Shown in pieces: positions 18,119 to 26,898 of a DNA stretch of 64,000 nucleotides. Within the stretch, counting starts at the first letter, position 1; every line of letters begins with the position of its first letter. The notes under the pieces were generated by a model that was not told where the DNA came from, did no database searches, and saw nothing but the letters and a program-made list of their open reading frames with translations. The stretch comes from Sphingobacteriales bacterium (GTDB lineage: Bacteria > Bacteroidota > Bacteroidia > Sphingobacteriales > Sphingobacteriaceae), in assembly GCA_028288165.1 (NCBI GenBank), contig JAQBOG010000017.1:1-64000 (forward strand). Direction: 5' to 3'. Position numbers and translations under genes: made by a program.

Positions 18119-19528
18119 CTATTTCCAGCTTGCCCAATTACTTGATGCTGCCCAATTAGCATTTGTGGCAACTGCACCTCTGTAAGCCACCTTTGTAAAG
18201 AAAGTAGCAAAGTCGGCATCGTCAAAGTTAGAGCCACTTACCGAAGCAGATCCACTCAACGGAGTGAGGTCAGGCCCATCTGCTGCATAGATAGTTTTTA
18301 GTTTAAGATCTGCCAAAGCAGTAACAATTGCGTTATTGTTAACAGAGGGTTTTTCAATCGCGGCACCAGTTTCAATAGCAAAAGCTGCTACTTGTGGATC
18401 AGACATGATGTTTACTCCACTTGGTCCATTGTCATACATGAAAGTTTTTGTCGGATCATCACTATTTACCAAGTTGTATTTAAACAGCGATCCTAAATTG
18501 TTTATCAAAAGAGGTTTAGTTTTTGGGCACAACATCAACCCTCCATCTGTGTAGCCGGCGATAATCGAATTCTGTACATTAAAGCGAGTATTACGGCGGA
18601 TGTATATTCCCTGACTTTGATCTGTTATTGGCTGATCAGCACTTGGGCCAATATTCGTCATGTTTGAAATAATGGGATGTGTATAAGGCATGATATCAGA
18701 AGCATCTTTATCATTTAAACTCTCCATGCCATTTGCACGAATGGCAACAGTTGAAGGTACAGAGCGATAAGAAATTATAAATTGTAGTTTTCCTCTGTAA
18801 CCGCGATCAAAATCAAAATTATCATCACCGTTATTGTAAGCGATCAGGTATTTGCCATTAACAGTTCCTCCCACAAATTGAAAAGCATCGTCTCTGGAAT
18901 ATTTTACCATTACATTTTCTAAGGTAGTACCCGAGCCTACTCCATCTAAACTTAAACCGCTGGCCATATCTAATGCCCATTCTTCTTCCATCGCTGGGTT
19001 TAAGCCGCCTGCATATTCTACTCGCAGATATTTTATGGAACCCGAATTATCATCATCTGAAGCACCTCCAAACTCTGTATCAGCCGAACTTGCCAAACCT
19101 GTTATATTTAACAATCCATTTGCACCATTTGTAGCAGCCTTTCCTAAAATAATGATTCCAATCCAGTCGCCTGGGGCTTTTGTAGATGCATTTGATGTGA
19201 ACACCACAGGATTATTATTGGTGCCATTTATGTTGATTTTAGATCCGCGAGTAATAATTAAAGCGCCTTTATTAGCAATGGTATCAGTAGCATGAACAGA
19301 AATGATTGTACCTGCTGGAATTGTTAGCGTGACATTATCCTTTACATATACTTGTCCCTTTAAAATGTATTGTTCATTAGCATCCAATGTGGTATTAGCA
19401 GTAATATTACCGCTAAGTACGATCGGATTTTTTTGCTCAATAATCTGAGAATCATCTTTTTTACAAGAAAATACCATACTTGCCAATGCAAGTGTGAATA
19501 TCGGTGCGACTTTTGATAAGATTTTCAT
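18119..19528 (-). CDS. Lipoprotein with parallel beta-helix-like repeats
   Basis: This 469-residue product has a type II signal peptide (LALASMVFSC, lipobox Cys) and an asparagine-, glycine- and threonine-rich body of short beta repeats (GQVYVKDNVTLTIPAGTII, GALIITRGSKININGT, IKYLRVEYAGG, LENVMVKYSRDDAF). This suggests a right-handed beta-helix exposed on the cell surface. No enzyme motif is recognised. It is the first gene of the operon with the TauE/SafE and TsdA-like genes, and a 9-bp inverted repeat lies just upstream of its start. Confidence 0.75.
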   Translation of the reverse strand: MKILSKVAPIFTLALASMVFSCKKDDSQIIEQKNPIVLSGNITANTTLDANEQYILKGQVYVKDNVTLTIPAGTIISVHATDTIANKGALIITRGSKININGTNNNPVVFTSNASTKAPGDWIGIIILGKAATNGANGLLNITGLASSADTEFGGASDDDNSGSIKYLRVEYAGGLNPAMEEEWALDMASGLSLDGVGSGTTLENVMVKYSRDDAFQFVGGTVNGKYLIAYNNGDDNFDFDRGYRGKLQFIISYRSVPSTVAIRANGMESLNDKDASDIMPYTHPIISNMTNIGPSADQPITDQSQGIYIRRNTRFNVQNSIIAGYTDGGLMLCPKTKPLLINNLGSLFKYNLVNSDDPTKTFMYDNGPSGVNIMSDPQVAAFAIETGAAIEKPSVNNNAIVTALADLKLKTIYAADGPDLTPLSGSASVSGSNFDDADFATFFTKVAYRGAVATNANWAASSNWASWK

Positions 19529-19836
19529 AGTTATAAGTAGACTGTTTATTTTCTTAACCGCATTTAGTCAAAATTGTTTGATATAACAGTCTAAATACAA
19601 GAAAAAAAATCCTAATATCTTATTAATTATCCTAATATTAATTTATCAAATTAATAGGAAATTACTTGTTGGTTTTTTTAATCTGCCTTTAGTTTTTTAG
19701 GATCCCAAGATGTATCAAAATGTATTTAATTTAAGTATGAAACCGAGTAATTAAGAAGCCTGTACTTCTTTTTCGGTTAGGAAATTAGATCGAACTAGCT
19801 AGTTCACTAATTGAATTCGTATATATTTATAAACTA
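19529..19836. promoter_or_regulatory. Upstream region of the sulfur operon, with a 9-bp inverted repeat
   Basis: TAGACTGTT (19538-19546) and AACAGTCTA (19585-19593) are exact inverted copies 38 bases apart, 10-65 bases before the lipoprotein start. They could be a regulator site. The rest is AT-rich with no gene. Confidence 0.4.
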
Positions 19837-19964
19837 TTTGGGCGTTCGGGCGGGCTCACGTTATCCAAAGGGACTTTTTTGGAGCAATCTTTTTGCCCTT
19901 ATCCTTCGACTACGCTCAGGAGGGCAAAAAGATTTTCACTTCAGTCCCTAACGCAAAACCTAGC
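19837..19964 (+). repeat. Dispersed hairpin repeat A, copy 4
   Basis: Long form: GGGCGTTCGGGCGGGCTC, hairpin arms CAATCTTTTTGCCCT and AGGGCAAAAAGATT around a TCCTTCGACTACGCTCAGG loop, then CAGTCCCTAACGCAAAACC and TAGC. It lies downstream of GH26, in opposite orientation to copy 5 on the other side of that gene. Confidence 0.9.
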
Positions 19965-20064
19965 ACATCTTATACACACACTGATAGAAGCATCTTCAAG
20001 TGGTAATCAACCATTTCTAATCGTACTTAGGTTCCAGGTTATGGGAAATCTATTCCAAATAAAC

Positions 20065-21060
20065 TTATTTGTTAGCCACCTCATCCACCGTTAACGTGGC
20101 TGGGCGATTGTAAACTTCCTGAACACGTTGCTTGGTATTGTGCGTCCATAACCAGCTTGACCATACCAGGAACCAAGCCCATTTAGGTTGAGCATCTAGT
20201 ATTTCACCTTTCGGTAGTTCGCCTACTTCTGTTAAAGCTATTGGCCGGCCATCTGCCAAACTAAGCAACTCGTTATAATCTTTTTGTTCGTAATCTGCAT
20301 TGTATACATCAGTTCCCAAGATGTCAACATATTGGTGTCCAGGATAAAAATCTTTATATGCAAAAGCTTCATCTTTAGGGATATCTCTTGGCCCATTTGC
20401 GCCCCAAACCCAAATCAGGTTATTCAGTTTATGATAGTTGGTATAACGGTCGTACATCAATTGCCAAAGTTTTGTTACTCCGTCTTTTCCTTTTTTATTA
20501 CCCCACCAAAACCAAACGCCATTCATTTCGTGGTATGGGCGCCATAATACAGGTACGTTGGCCTCCTTAAGCTTTTTCAAGTGTTCAGCTATTTGATCAA
20601 TTTGAACTAACCAACGTTTATTTAATTCGGTGCCAGGTGTAATTAACTGCTTCCATTCTGCATCGCTTAGTTTGCCTTGGATACTTTCTTTCCAGCCATA
20701 TGGTGGATTATCATTCGGCCGACCTTGGTGCCACATTAGTGTAATTAAGTATCCTTCCTGGTGTTTTTTGATACTCTCGTCTACAATTCGTTGCCCAGGA
20801 TCTTTGGTGCCATTCCAGATAAAATCTGTACCCCATACTGCCGGACGTTTGCCAGTAAAAGCCTGGACGCTATCAGAAAACCGATCCATGCTTTCATTGT
20901 AATTATGTTGGCCAGATAGGATTTGTTTTCCGTAAATGCTGTATAAATAGCTTAAGAGCTTTTTAGCTTCTGGACTAGCATTTTTATTTACCGGTGCAAT
21001 TCCTTGGGAATAACTAGAGAAACTGGTGAAGATTAAGATGGCAACAAGAATTCGATTCAT
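20065..21060 (-). CDS. GH26 endo-beta-1,4-mannanase
   Basis: This 331-residue secreted enzyme has a signal peptide (ILVAILIFTSFSSYSQG). GH26 features are the acid/base Glu in WRPYHEMNG (E178) with the aromatic WFWWG wall, the nucleophile Glu in ALTEVGELP (E278), and WGTDF and MWHQGRP near the N-terminus. GH26 enzymes hydrolyse the mannan backbone. The neighbouring AGE-type and GH27 genes suit galactomannan breakdown. The gene is bracketed by repeat A copies 4 and 5 in inverted orientation, and its promoter must lie within or beyond copy 5. Confidence 0.92.
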   Translation of the reverse strand: MNRILVAILIFTSFSSYSQGIAPVNKNASPEAKKLLSYLYSIYGKQILSGQHNYNESMDRFSDSVQAFTGKRPAVWGTDFIWNGTKDPGQRIVDESIKKHQEGYLITLMWHQGRPNDNPPYGWKESIQGKLSDAEWKQLITPGTELNKRWLVQIDQIAEHLKKLKEANVPVLWRPYHEMNGVWFWWGNKKGKDGVTKLWQLMYDRYTNYHKLNNLIWVWGANGPRDIPKDEAFAYKDFYPGHQYVDILGTDVYNADYEQKDYNELLSLADGRPIALTEVGELPKGEILDAQPKWAWFLVWSSWLWTHNTKQRVQEVYNRPATLTVDEVANK

Positions 21061-21083
21061 TTTCTAAAGTTTTGATTGTGTAG

Positions 21084-21186
21084 TAGTTTGCGTTAAGGAT
21101 TGGAATGGAAATCCTTTTTTGTGGTTCGGAGCGTAGCAGAGAGCCACAAAAAAGATTGTAATGAAAAGCCTGCCCGAACGCCCAAA
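21084..21186 (-). repeat. Dispersed hairpin repeat A, copy 5
   Basis: Reversed copy: TTTGCGTTAAGGATTGGAAT, hairpin ATCCTTTTTTGTGG ... CCACAAAAAAGAT, then GCCTGCCCGAACGCCC. The hairpin arms differ from other copies by matched changes, so the stem is kept. Confidence 0.85.
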
Positions 21187-21216
21187 TAATTATTGAAGTG
21201 CTTAGATATATTTTAA

Positions 21217-21303
21217 GGGCACCTCTAAAAACTGCTCTTTTTTCAGCCTCATCCCTTCCCTTCTCCAGTAGAGAAGGGTTATTGGAGTTTTTAGAGGTCC
21301 CCT
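21217..21303 (+). repeat. Nested-palindrome repeat C, copy 1
   Basis: Outer arms ACCTCTAAAAACT (21221-21233) and AGTTTTTAGAGGT (21286-21298) are a perfect 13-bp inverted repeat. The inner arms CCCTTCTC and GAGAAGGG form an 8-bp hairpin with a 5-base loop. It ends 11 bases from the stop codon of the AGE gene. An inverted copy lies at 24589-24677. Confidence 0.9.
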
Positions 21304-21314
21304 TAACGTATTAT

Positions 21315-22913
21315 TTACCATTTGGCTGCTGGTGATTCATTTCCGTAAAGGTCAATTGACTTGATGCTATAGGCGGATGATTTCGGTAAATTTTCAAGTG
21401 TAAATGACTTTAACGGAGTGAAACCAATCTTTTTTTCGTGTTCATAAATGTTATATCCAATTAAATTGTAATTATCTGTAGCTGCCAACCAAGTTAACTT
21501 CGGGCCAATTCTCTTTAAACCCTTTGGTGTGGAGGGAGCAACCGTATCAGGATCTAACATTTGAATACAATTCATCAACGATCTAAAATTATGGTAGGTT
21601 CCCTTCCAAATTTGGCCTTTCAATGCCGTTTTATAATTAGGCTGTTTATCTATTCCGCCTTGGTACCAATCACCATGTTCATGATCAATGAGGTAGGTAT
21701 TAATGTATTTCCACAGCTGTTTGAACTTCGTATAATATTGCTGTTGATCATTTGGAAAATGCTTAGACATAAGTAGGAGCGTATTCATGCCTTCAGCTTG
21801 TGCCCACCAATTTTTACTATCCCGGATGATGCTTATTCCTGGTTTATCTTTAAAATAATATCCCTCGTCATAAAAACCGCCAACAGAGCTATCCCAGCCA
21901 TTGTTCAGCGCATGGTCTACCATTTTTTTAGCTTTACTCAAAGTTAGTGTATCGTGCTGTATGCCTAAAACATGCGAAGCTTCAAGCATTAAATAAGCTG
22001 TTTCAACATCGTGACCAAAAGAAACATGATCAATGCTGCTGTTTTTAATGATGGAAGCTTCAGATGAATCACGATTAGAAACTGGTGTCCAATCCGTCTG
22101 CAGAAACAAAACTAAATAACCTTTTGGTGTAGTTATTTTGTCTCTAACCAGGTAAAACATTTCCTGTAAACGCTCACGCAACAGTTCATCTGGCCAAACG
22201 GTGTACAATTCTGTAAAACTCTCTAAAAGATGGATGGAGGAATTTTGATCCTTGTAACCTAATTCGGAATTAGCCTTACTATTAGCCGGACGTTTAATTA
22301 TAGCGCCATTGTTTTTCATGTGTTGGAAATAGCCTTTATGGATAGGGTCATGGCTGTGTTTTTCAAGCCACCAAAACGCTTTTTTGGCCAGATTTAACGC
22401 ACTGGTGTCGCCGCTAGCCTGATAATAGGAAGATAGTGCATAAATTGCGAATGAATTTCCATACGCTTCTTTAGGAGCAAATCCACCATTTTTTACTGTT
22501 CCGTTTCTGGTAACTAAGGTGTAAAAACCGCCATTATTTTTATCCCACATTACATCCCTTAAAAAGTGATATCCATGTTTAGCATAATTCTTAAACTCGG
22601 GGTTTGACGGATAAAATATCGCTGCTTTTGAATTCGACCAAATATGTCTGGATTGAGTAACGATCATTTTATCCTGTGGATCAACAGGCTTAAAATCGTA
22701 ACTAAACGTGCTTAAAAATCCACCGTATTCTTTATCTAAAGATTTGGGATACCAAACATCAATTAGTTCTTTTCTGGCGGACCTTTCCATGTCGGTCTTA
22801 ATAAGTATTTTTTCGTTCTGATCATGAAAAGTGAAAGCCAGAATGCAGCACATAATACTAAACAGGAAAGCCGTAAAAAGCCAGTTGGTTTTATAATTTA
22901 TACTGTTGTTCAT
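21315..22913 (-). CDS. AGE-family (N-acylglucosamine 2-epimerase-like) protein with a C-terminal Fn3-like domain
   Basis: This 532-residue protein has an N-terminal signal or anchor (WLFTAFLFSIMCCILAF) and an (alpha/alpha)6-barrel of the AGE/cellobiose-2-epimerase superfamily: SRHIWSNSKAAIFYP, GYHFLRDVMWDKNNGGFY, SSIHLLESFTELY, VSFGHDVETAYLMLEAS, WWAQAEGMNTLL, GDWYQGG. The last about 80 residues (DTVAPSTPKGLKRIG onward) resemble an Fn3-like beta domain. Cytoplasmic relatives convert mannobiose to mannosylglucose. An exported member beside GH26 and GH27 may act on manno-oligosaccharides, or may be a hydrolase-like relative. The substrate is uncertain. Confidence 0.75.
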   Translation of the reverse strand: MNNSINYKTNWLFTAFLFSIMCCILAFTFHDQNEKILIKTDMERSARKELIDVWYPKSLDKEYGGFLSTFSYDFKPVDPQDKMIVTQSRHIWSNSKAAIFYPSNPEFKNYAKHGYHFLRDVMWDKNNGGFYTLVTRNGTVKNGGFAPKEAYGNSFAIYALSSYYQASGDTSALNLAKKAFWWLEKHSHDPIHKGYFQHMKNNGAIIKRPANSKANSELGYKDQNSSIHLLESFTELYTVWPDELLRERLQEMFYLVRDKITTPKGYLVLFLQTDWTPVSNRDSSEASIIKNSSIDHVSFGHDVETAYLMLEASHVLGIQHDTLTLSKAKKMVDHALNNGWDSSVGGFYDEGYYFKDKPGISIIRDSKNWWAQAEGMNTLLLMSKHFPNDQQQYYTKFKQLWKYINTYLIDHEHGDWYQGGIDKQPNYKTALKGQIWKGTYHNFRSLMNCIQMLDPDTVAPSTPKGLKRIGPKLTWLAATDNYNLIGYNIYEHEKKIGFTPLKSFTLENLPKSSAYSIKSIDLYGNESPAAKW

Positions 22914-23340
22914 AGATTGTAAATATAAAACACGCTTGGTTTAAAACATAAATATGAAAGAAATTGCTAAAAATGTATCATTAACTTAAGGTGATTTTTG
23001 AATATTGCTAGTGTTGCAGAAGACTGGTTTTGAAAAGATTGCTTAAAAATAACGAGGCTATGGTATTTGGAAATTGAATTATGGGTTTCAAGAACTAAAT
23101 GCCTAGCTACTGATTTAAACAGTTTAGTGTTGTGTTAGTTTTAATTTAGATTCAAAACTTGGTGATAAAGCTCCTCGTGTTTAAGCTTAATGATAAAGTT
23201 AGATATGTACGATTTCGATAAAGAATATGCAAAATAGTATTATTCGTAGCGCATTTTTTTTGTCAGATTAGACCCTTAGTTGTTTTCTGTTTTTCTGTTA
23301 ATGGGATATCAACTTCCTTATAAACTTTCAAATTATAATT
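22914..23340. other. Divergent intergenic region between the AGE and GH27 genes
   Basis: 427 AT-rich bases with no gene. It must hold both promoters. It contains TAAACAGTTTAGTGTTGT (23116-23133), an exact 18-base match to 18096-18113. Confidence 0.4.
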
Positions 23341-24585
23341 ATGAAAATTTTTATCATTGCTTTAACAATTGTTTTCTCGTCGGTGCAAGCTTTTTGCCAG
23401 GGTAACAATTACATTCAAAATTACAAAAAGTACGATGGCCTGGCTTTGACACCACCAATGGGATGGAACAGCTGGAACAAATTTGCATGTGATGTTGACG
23501 AAAAATTAATTAAAGAAATAGCAGATGCGATGGTTTCATCAGGCATGAAGGCAGCTGGCTACACTTATATAAATATAGACGATTGCTGGCATGGAGACCG
23601 TGACAGTTTAGGATTTATTCATCCGGATCCAAAACGTTTTCCTTCCGGGATGAAGGCTTTGACAGATTATATTCATTCAAAAGGATTAAAAATGGGCATT
23701 TATTCTGATGCAGGTTCCCAAACCTGTGGTGGCCGTCCGGGAAGCCGTGGTTACGAATTTCAAGATGCACAATGCTATGCCAAATGGGGTATTGATTATT
23801 TAAAATATGATTGGTGCAATACCGAAGGTTTAAAGGCAGAAGGTGCTTATAAAACCATCACCGCTGCATTAAGGAAAGCAGGTAGGCCCATGGTATTAAG
23901 TATTTGCGAATGGGGAAACGACAAACCATGGGAGTGGGGGCCGCAAGTAGGACATTTATGGCGTACTACCGGTGATATTTACAACTGTTTCGATTGTATT
24001 AAAGAACACGGAACCTGGCATGCAAACGGGGTAATGAAAATTTTGGATATGCAAAAAGGCTTAAGGCAATATGCCGGCCCTGGCCATTGGAATGACCCTG
24101 ATATGTTAGAAGTTGGAAATGGAATGGTTGTTAATGAAGACCGAGCCCATTTTGCGATGTGGTGCATGATTGCTGCCCCGCTTATTGCAGGAAACGATTT
24201 AAGGACGATGTCTAAAGAAACACTTGAAATTTTAACCAACAAAGAAGTGCTGGCGATTAATCAGGATGAATTAGGTATTCAAGGATTACAGTATTCGGTA
24301 AAAGATAGTGTAGAAACTTGGTTCAAGCCATTAAAAGGCGGCGACTGGGCAGTGACTTTCTTGAACCGCTCAACATCCGCAAAGCAAATAACATTTGACT
24401 GGAAGGCAGAGCAAGTTTTAGATGATTTAAATAAACTATCGCTTAATGCAGCAAGCACTACTTATAACATGAGGAATGTTTGGACAAAGAAAGATGTTGG
24501 GACAACCAAAAAGGAGTTGAAAGCAAACTTGCCCGCTCACGATGTGTTGATGTTTAGGTTAACTAAAGCAGGGAGTAAAAAGTAG
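23341..24585 (+). CDS. GH27 alpha-galactosidase
   Basis: This 414-residue secreted enzyme has a signal peptide (FIIALTIVFSSVQAFCQG). The GH27 signature is complete: LALTPPMGWNSWNKFAC, YINIDDCWHG, the nucleophile D157 in YLKYDWCN and the acid/base Asp in WNDPDMLEVGNG. A C-terminal beta domain follows from about residue 315. It removes alpha-galactosyl branches such as those of galactomannan or raffinose-type sugars. It is divergent from the AGE gene and close to the mannanase. Repeat C copy 2 starts three bases after its stop codon. Confidence 0.95.
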   Translation: MKIFIIALTIVFSSVQAFCQGNNYIQNYKKYDGLALTPPMGWNSWNKFACDVDEKLIKEIADAMVSSGMKAAGYTYINIDDCWHGDRDSLGFIHPDPKRFPSGMKALTDYIHSKGLKMGIYSDAGSQTCGGRPGSRGYEFQDAQCYAKWGIDYLKYDWCNTEGLKAEGAYKTITAALRKAGRPMVLSICEWGNDKPWEWGPQVGHLWRTTGDIYNCFDCIKEHGTWHANGVMKILDMQKGLRQYAGPGHWNDPDMLEVGNGMVVNEDRAHFAMWCMIAAPLIAGNDLRTMSKETLEILTNKEVLAINQDELGIQGLQYSVKDSVETWFKPLKGGDWAVTFLNRSTSAKQITFDWKAEQVLDDLNKLSLNAASTTYNMRNVWTKKDVGTTKKELKANLPAHDVLMFRLTKAGSKK

Positions 24586-24588
24586 ATA

Positions 24589-24677
24589 GGGCATCTCTAA
24601 AAACTCAAAATTACCCTTCTCTACTGGAGAAGGGAGGGGGATGAGGCTTAGTGAAAAAGCTGTTTTTAGAGAGGCCC
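24589..24677 (-). repeat. Nested-palindrome repeat C, copy 2
   Basis: Outer arms TCTCTAAAAAC (24594-24604) and GTTTTTAGAGA (24662-24672); inner arms CCCTTCTC and GAGAAGGG. It is a reverse-complement relative of 21217-21303 (compare TTTCAGCCTCATCCC with GGGATGAGGCTTAGTG). It could act as a terminator for GH27. Confidence 0.9.
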
Positions 24678-24803
24678 GATAGTTATTATACCATATATAT
24701 TAGAGACCATAGTTGTGAAAAGAAGCTCTGGTCTCTAATTTAAAGCCGGTCTACATACTTCGTTTATATTCTACACCAACCATATTTGTTACTTTCTATA
24801 ATA

Positions 24804-24833
24804 TTTGTTTAATATAAAGTTTTGTTAGATTTG
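24804..24833 (+). promoter_or_regulatory. Bacteroidota-type promoter for the ECF sigma gene
   Basis: TTTG at 24804-24807, an 18-base spacer and TAGATTTG at 24826-24833 match the TTTG / TAnnTTTG consensus of the Bacteroidota primary sigma factor. The start codon follows at 24851. Confidence 0.55.
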
Positions 24834-24850
24834 AATTAGACTCCCAGTCC

Positions 24851-25441
24851 ATGAACCAACCTAAACTAATTATCTCTGATGATGCAATACTCTTGAAGCA
24901 AGTTGGCGAGGGCAGTAAAGATGCGTTCAATTTATTGTATGAAAAGCATTGGAAAAAAGCCTATGTGGATGCTTATAATAGACTTCGTGATAATGATGCG
25001 GCTAAGGATATTGTTCAGGAAATATTTACCCATATTTGGGTAAAGAGGGAAACACTCCATATTGATAATTTGCCGGCTTACTTAAATGTGGCAGTTCGAA
25101 ATAAGGTTTTTAAATTCGTTGATAAGCAAAAACTAAAACATCCTTTTTTCGAAATTCTTGAAACAATGCCAGCAACCAATATGCAGGCTGATGATAACAT
25201 TCTTTGGAAAGAATTTTTATCATCTTATGAAGCTTTGTTAAGTCAGCTTCCAGAAAAGAGAAAGATTATTTTTAAGATGAGATTCCAGGAAGATCTGTCT
25301 ACAAAAGATATTGCCTCAAAACTCGGACTATCCAGAAATACTGTTCAAAACCAAATTGGTAAGGCGGTTGAGCAGTTGCGAATCTCTCTTTTTAATCTTC
25401 TATCTGTCCTGGCTGTTTTATTTTCAGGGGCTACTTTATAA
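24851..25441 (+). CDS. ECF sigma factor, FecI type
   Basis: This 196-residue protein has sigma-70 region 2 (LYEKHWKKAYVDAYNRLRD, AAKDIVQEIFTHIWVK) and region 4 (LPEKRKIIFKMRFQEDLSTK, IASKLGLSRNTVQNQIG). The hydrophobic C-terminal tail (LLSVLAVLFSGATL) is common in Bacteroidota FecI-like sigma factors. It is followed by a FecR anti-sigma gene and an STN-bearing SusC gene, the standard trans-envelope arrangement in which substrate binding at SusC frees sigma to transcribe the SusC/SusD locus. Confidence 0.93.
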   Translation: MNQPKLIISDDAILLKQVGEGSKDAFNLLYEKHWKKAYVDAYNRLRDNDAAKDIVQEIFTHIWVKRETLHIDNLPAYLNVAVRNKVFKFVDKQKLKHPFFEILETMPATNMQADDNILWKEFLSSYEALLSQLPEKRKIIFKMRFQEDLSTKDIASKLGLSRNTVQNQIGKAVEQLRISLFNLLSVLAVLFSGATL

Positions 25442-25665
25442 TTCTCGATCCTTTTCCGGGATATTAAATCCAACGGCAATTTTAAAAAACCGTCATTGTA
25501 GTAATTCATTCCTCATTTCCTGCTAATTATTGAGAGTCTAAAATTTATAAAAATATTTTAATAGGCAATGGTACATCTAATTAATTAAGGGTCATATATA
25601 TAACAATCAGTAAAAACCTATTTTAAAAGACCTCATCATCTTTAATTGTAGGCTCATTTAAAATA

Positions 25666-26646
25666 ATGGACAAGCACTATTTTCTCAAATTATTACGCAA
25701 ACAACTAAAAGGAACTGCAACGGCGGAGGAAGAACAATTTTTAATAAGTTATTATAACCTATTCCAAAATGAGCCCGATGTGATTGCACTTCTTTCAGAA
25801 GAAAATCAAACTGCTTTAAAAGATGAAATGAAGCTGGCAATTTGGGAAAATATCGAACATGAAGATAGGTCTGGAAAAGTAAGATCAATAAAAGATTGGC
25901 GTGAGCGTATAGCTGCTGCAGCGGTAATTTTGGCTATTTGCACTATTGGTTTATTGTATAGCAACAATTATTTCACTGATAAGCCTATTACAGAAAAAAT
26001 AACCGTCGTTAACAATAAATCCATTGAAAAAATAATAAATCTTCCTGATGGAAGTATTGTAAAGTTAGGATCAGGTAGTAAAATCAATTATTCATCAACC
26101 TTTACTGATTTACCACAACGGGATGTTTATTTAGAAGGAGGTGCTTTTTTCGACGTGGTTCATGATAAAACTAAATCATTTATAGTTCATACCGGTAAAG
26201 TCCACACCACTGTACTTGGTACCGCTTTTAGTGTAGAAGCTTTCTCTTGGGAAAAGGATATTACAGTAACCGTAAATAGGGGTAAGGTAGCTGTGAGCGA
26301 TCAATTAAAATTGCAGGGTTTCATAACTCCTGATCAACAAATTAAATATAGTAAAGTCAAAGCAAGCTCCACACACAAAGTTGTTGATGCTGATCATTAT
26401 CTAAATTGGAACGGGGCCAGGTTAGTATTTGATGACGTTACAGTCGAGGAAGCTGTTGATGTGCTGCAAAAGAAGTTCGGAATTAAAATTAGTATTAACA
26501 ACTCTAAAGTTATGTCTAAACGATTTACTTCTTCTTTCAATGCAAATGAGAACATTGAGAAGATATTGAAAAGTATTTGTGAGTTTAATGGTGCTGTTTT
26601 TTCTTACAATAAATCCAACACGCTTATAACCATAACAAAAAATTAA
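25666..26646 (+). CDS. FecR-type anti-sigma factor
   Basis: This 326-residue protein has a cytoplasmic sigma-binding segment (LLRKQLKGTATAEEEQFLIS), one membrane helix at about residues 83-102 (AAAAVILAICTIGLLY), a periplasmic FecR domain (DGSIVKLGSGSKINYSS, DVYLEGGAFFDVVHD, VLGTAFSVEAF) and a C-terminal DUF4974 region (LVFDDVTVEEAVDVLQKKFG) that contacts the SusC STN domain. It lies 224 bases after the sigma gene and 252 bases before SusC. Confidence 0.93.
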   Translation: MDKHYFLKLLRKQLKGTATAEEEQFLISYYNLFQNEPDVIALLSEENQTALKDEMKLAIWENIEHEDRSGKVRSIKDWRERIAAAAVILAICTIGLLYSNNYFTDKPITEKITVVNNKSIEKIINLPDGSIVKLGSGSKINYSSTFTDLPQRDVYLEGGAFFDVVHDKTKSFIVHTGKVHTTVLGTAFSVEAFSWEKDITVTVNRGKVAVSDQLKLQGFITPDQQIKYSKVKASSTHKVVDADHYLNWNGARLVFDDVTVEEAVDVLQKKFGIKISINNSKVMSKRFTSSFNANENIEKILKSICEFNGAVFSYNKSNTLITITKN

Positions 26647-26765
26647 ATAAACCATTATTAATTAACCATTATTTACCTTCTTAAACCAAATTCTATGAAC
26701 CAGAATTACTCCGCTACTAGTCCGTAACCGCAACTAGATAAATCAAGATTTTTATGAAAATAAAA

Positions 26766-26804
26766 ACCCACTAAAATTAAGCTTAAAGCAAATTCTCAGT
26801 GGGT
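26766..26804. promoter_or_regulatory. Inverted repeat between fecR and susC
   Basis: ACCCACT (26766-26772) and AGTGGGT (26798-26804) form a 7-bp stem with a 25-base loop. A shorter stem (ACTCGCT/AGCGGGT) lies near 26850-26868. The leader may carry an attenuator or the ECF-dependent promoter. Confidence 0.3.
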
Positions 26805-26898
26805 GTATTGAGAAAGACGGCAATCTTTTTCAATGTTCAGTTTTAAATTTTTTACTCGCTAAAGCGGGTTATCGTTCAATTAAAACTAATTCAAAATT

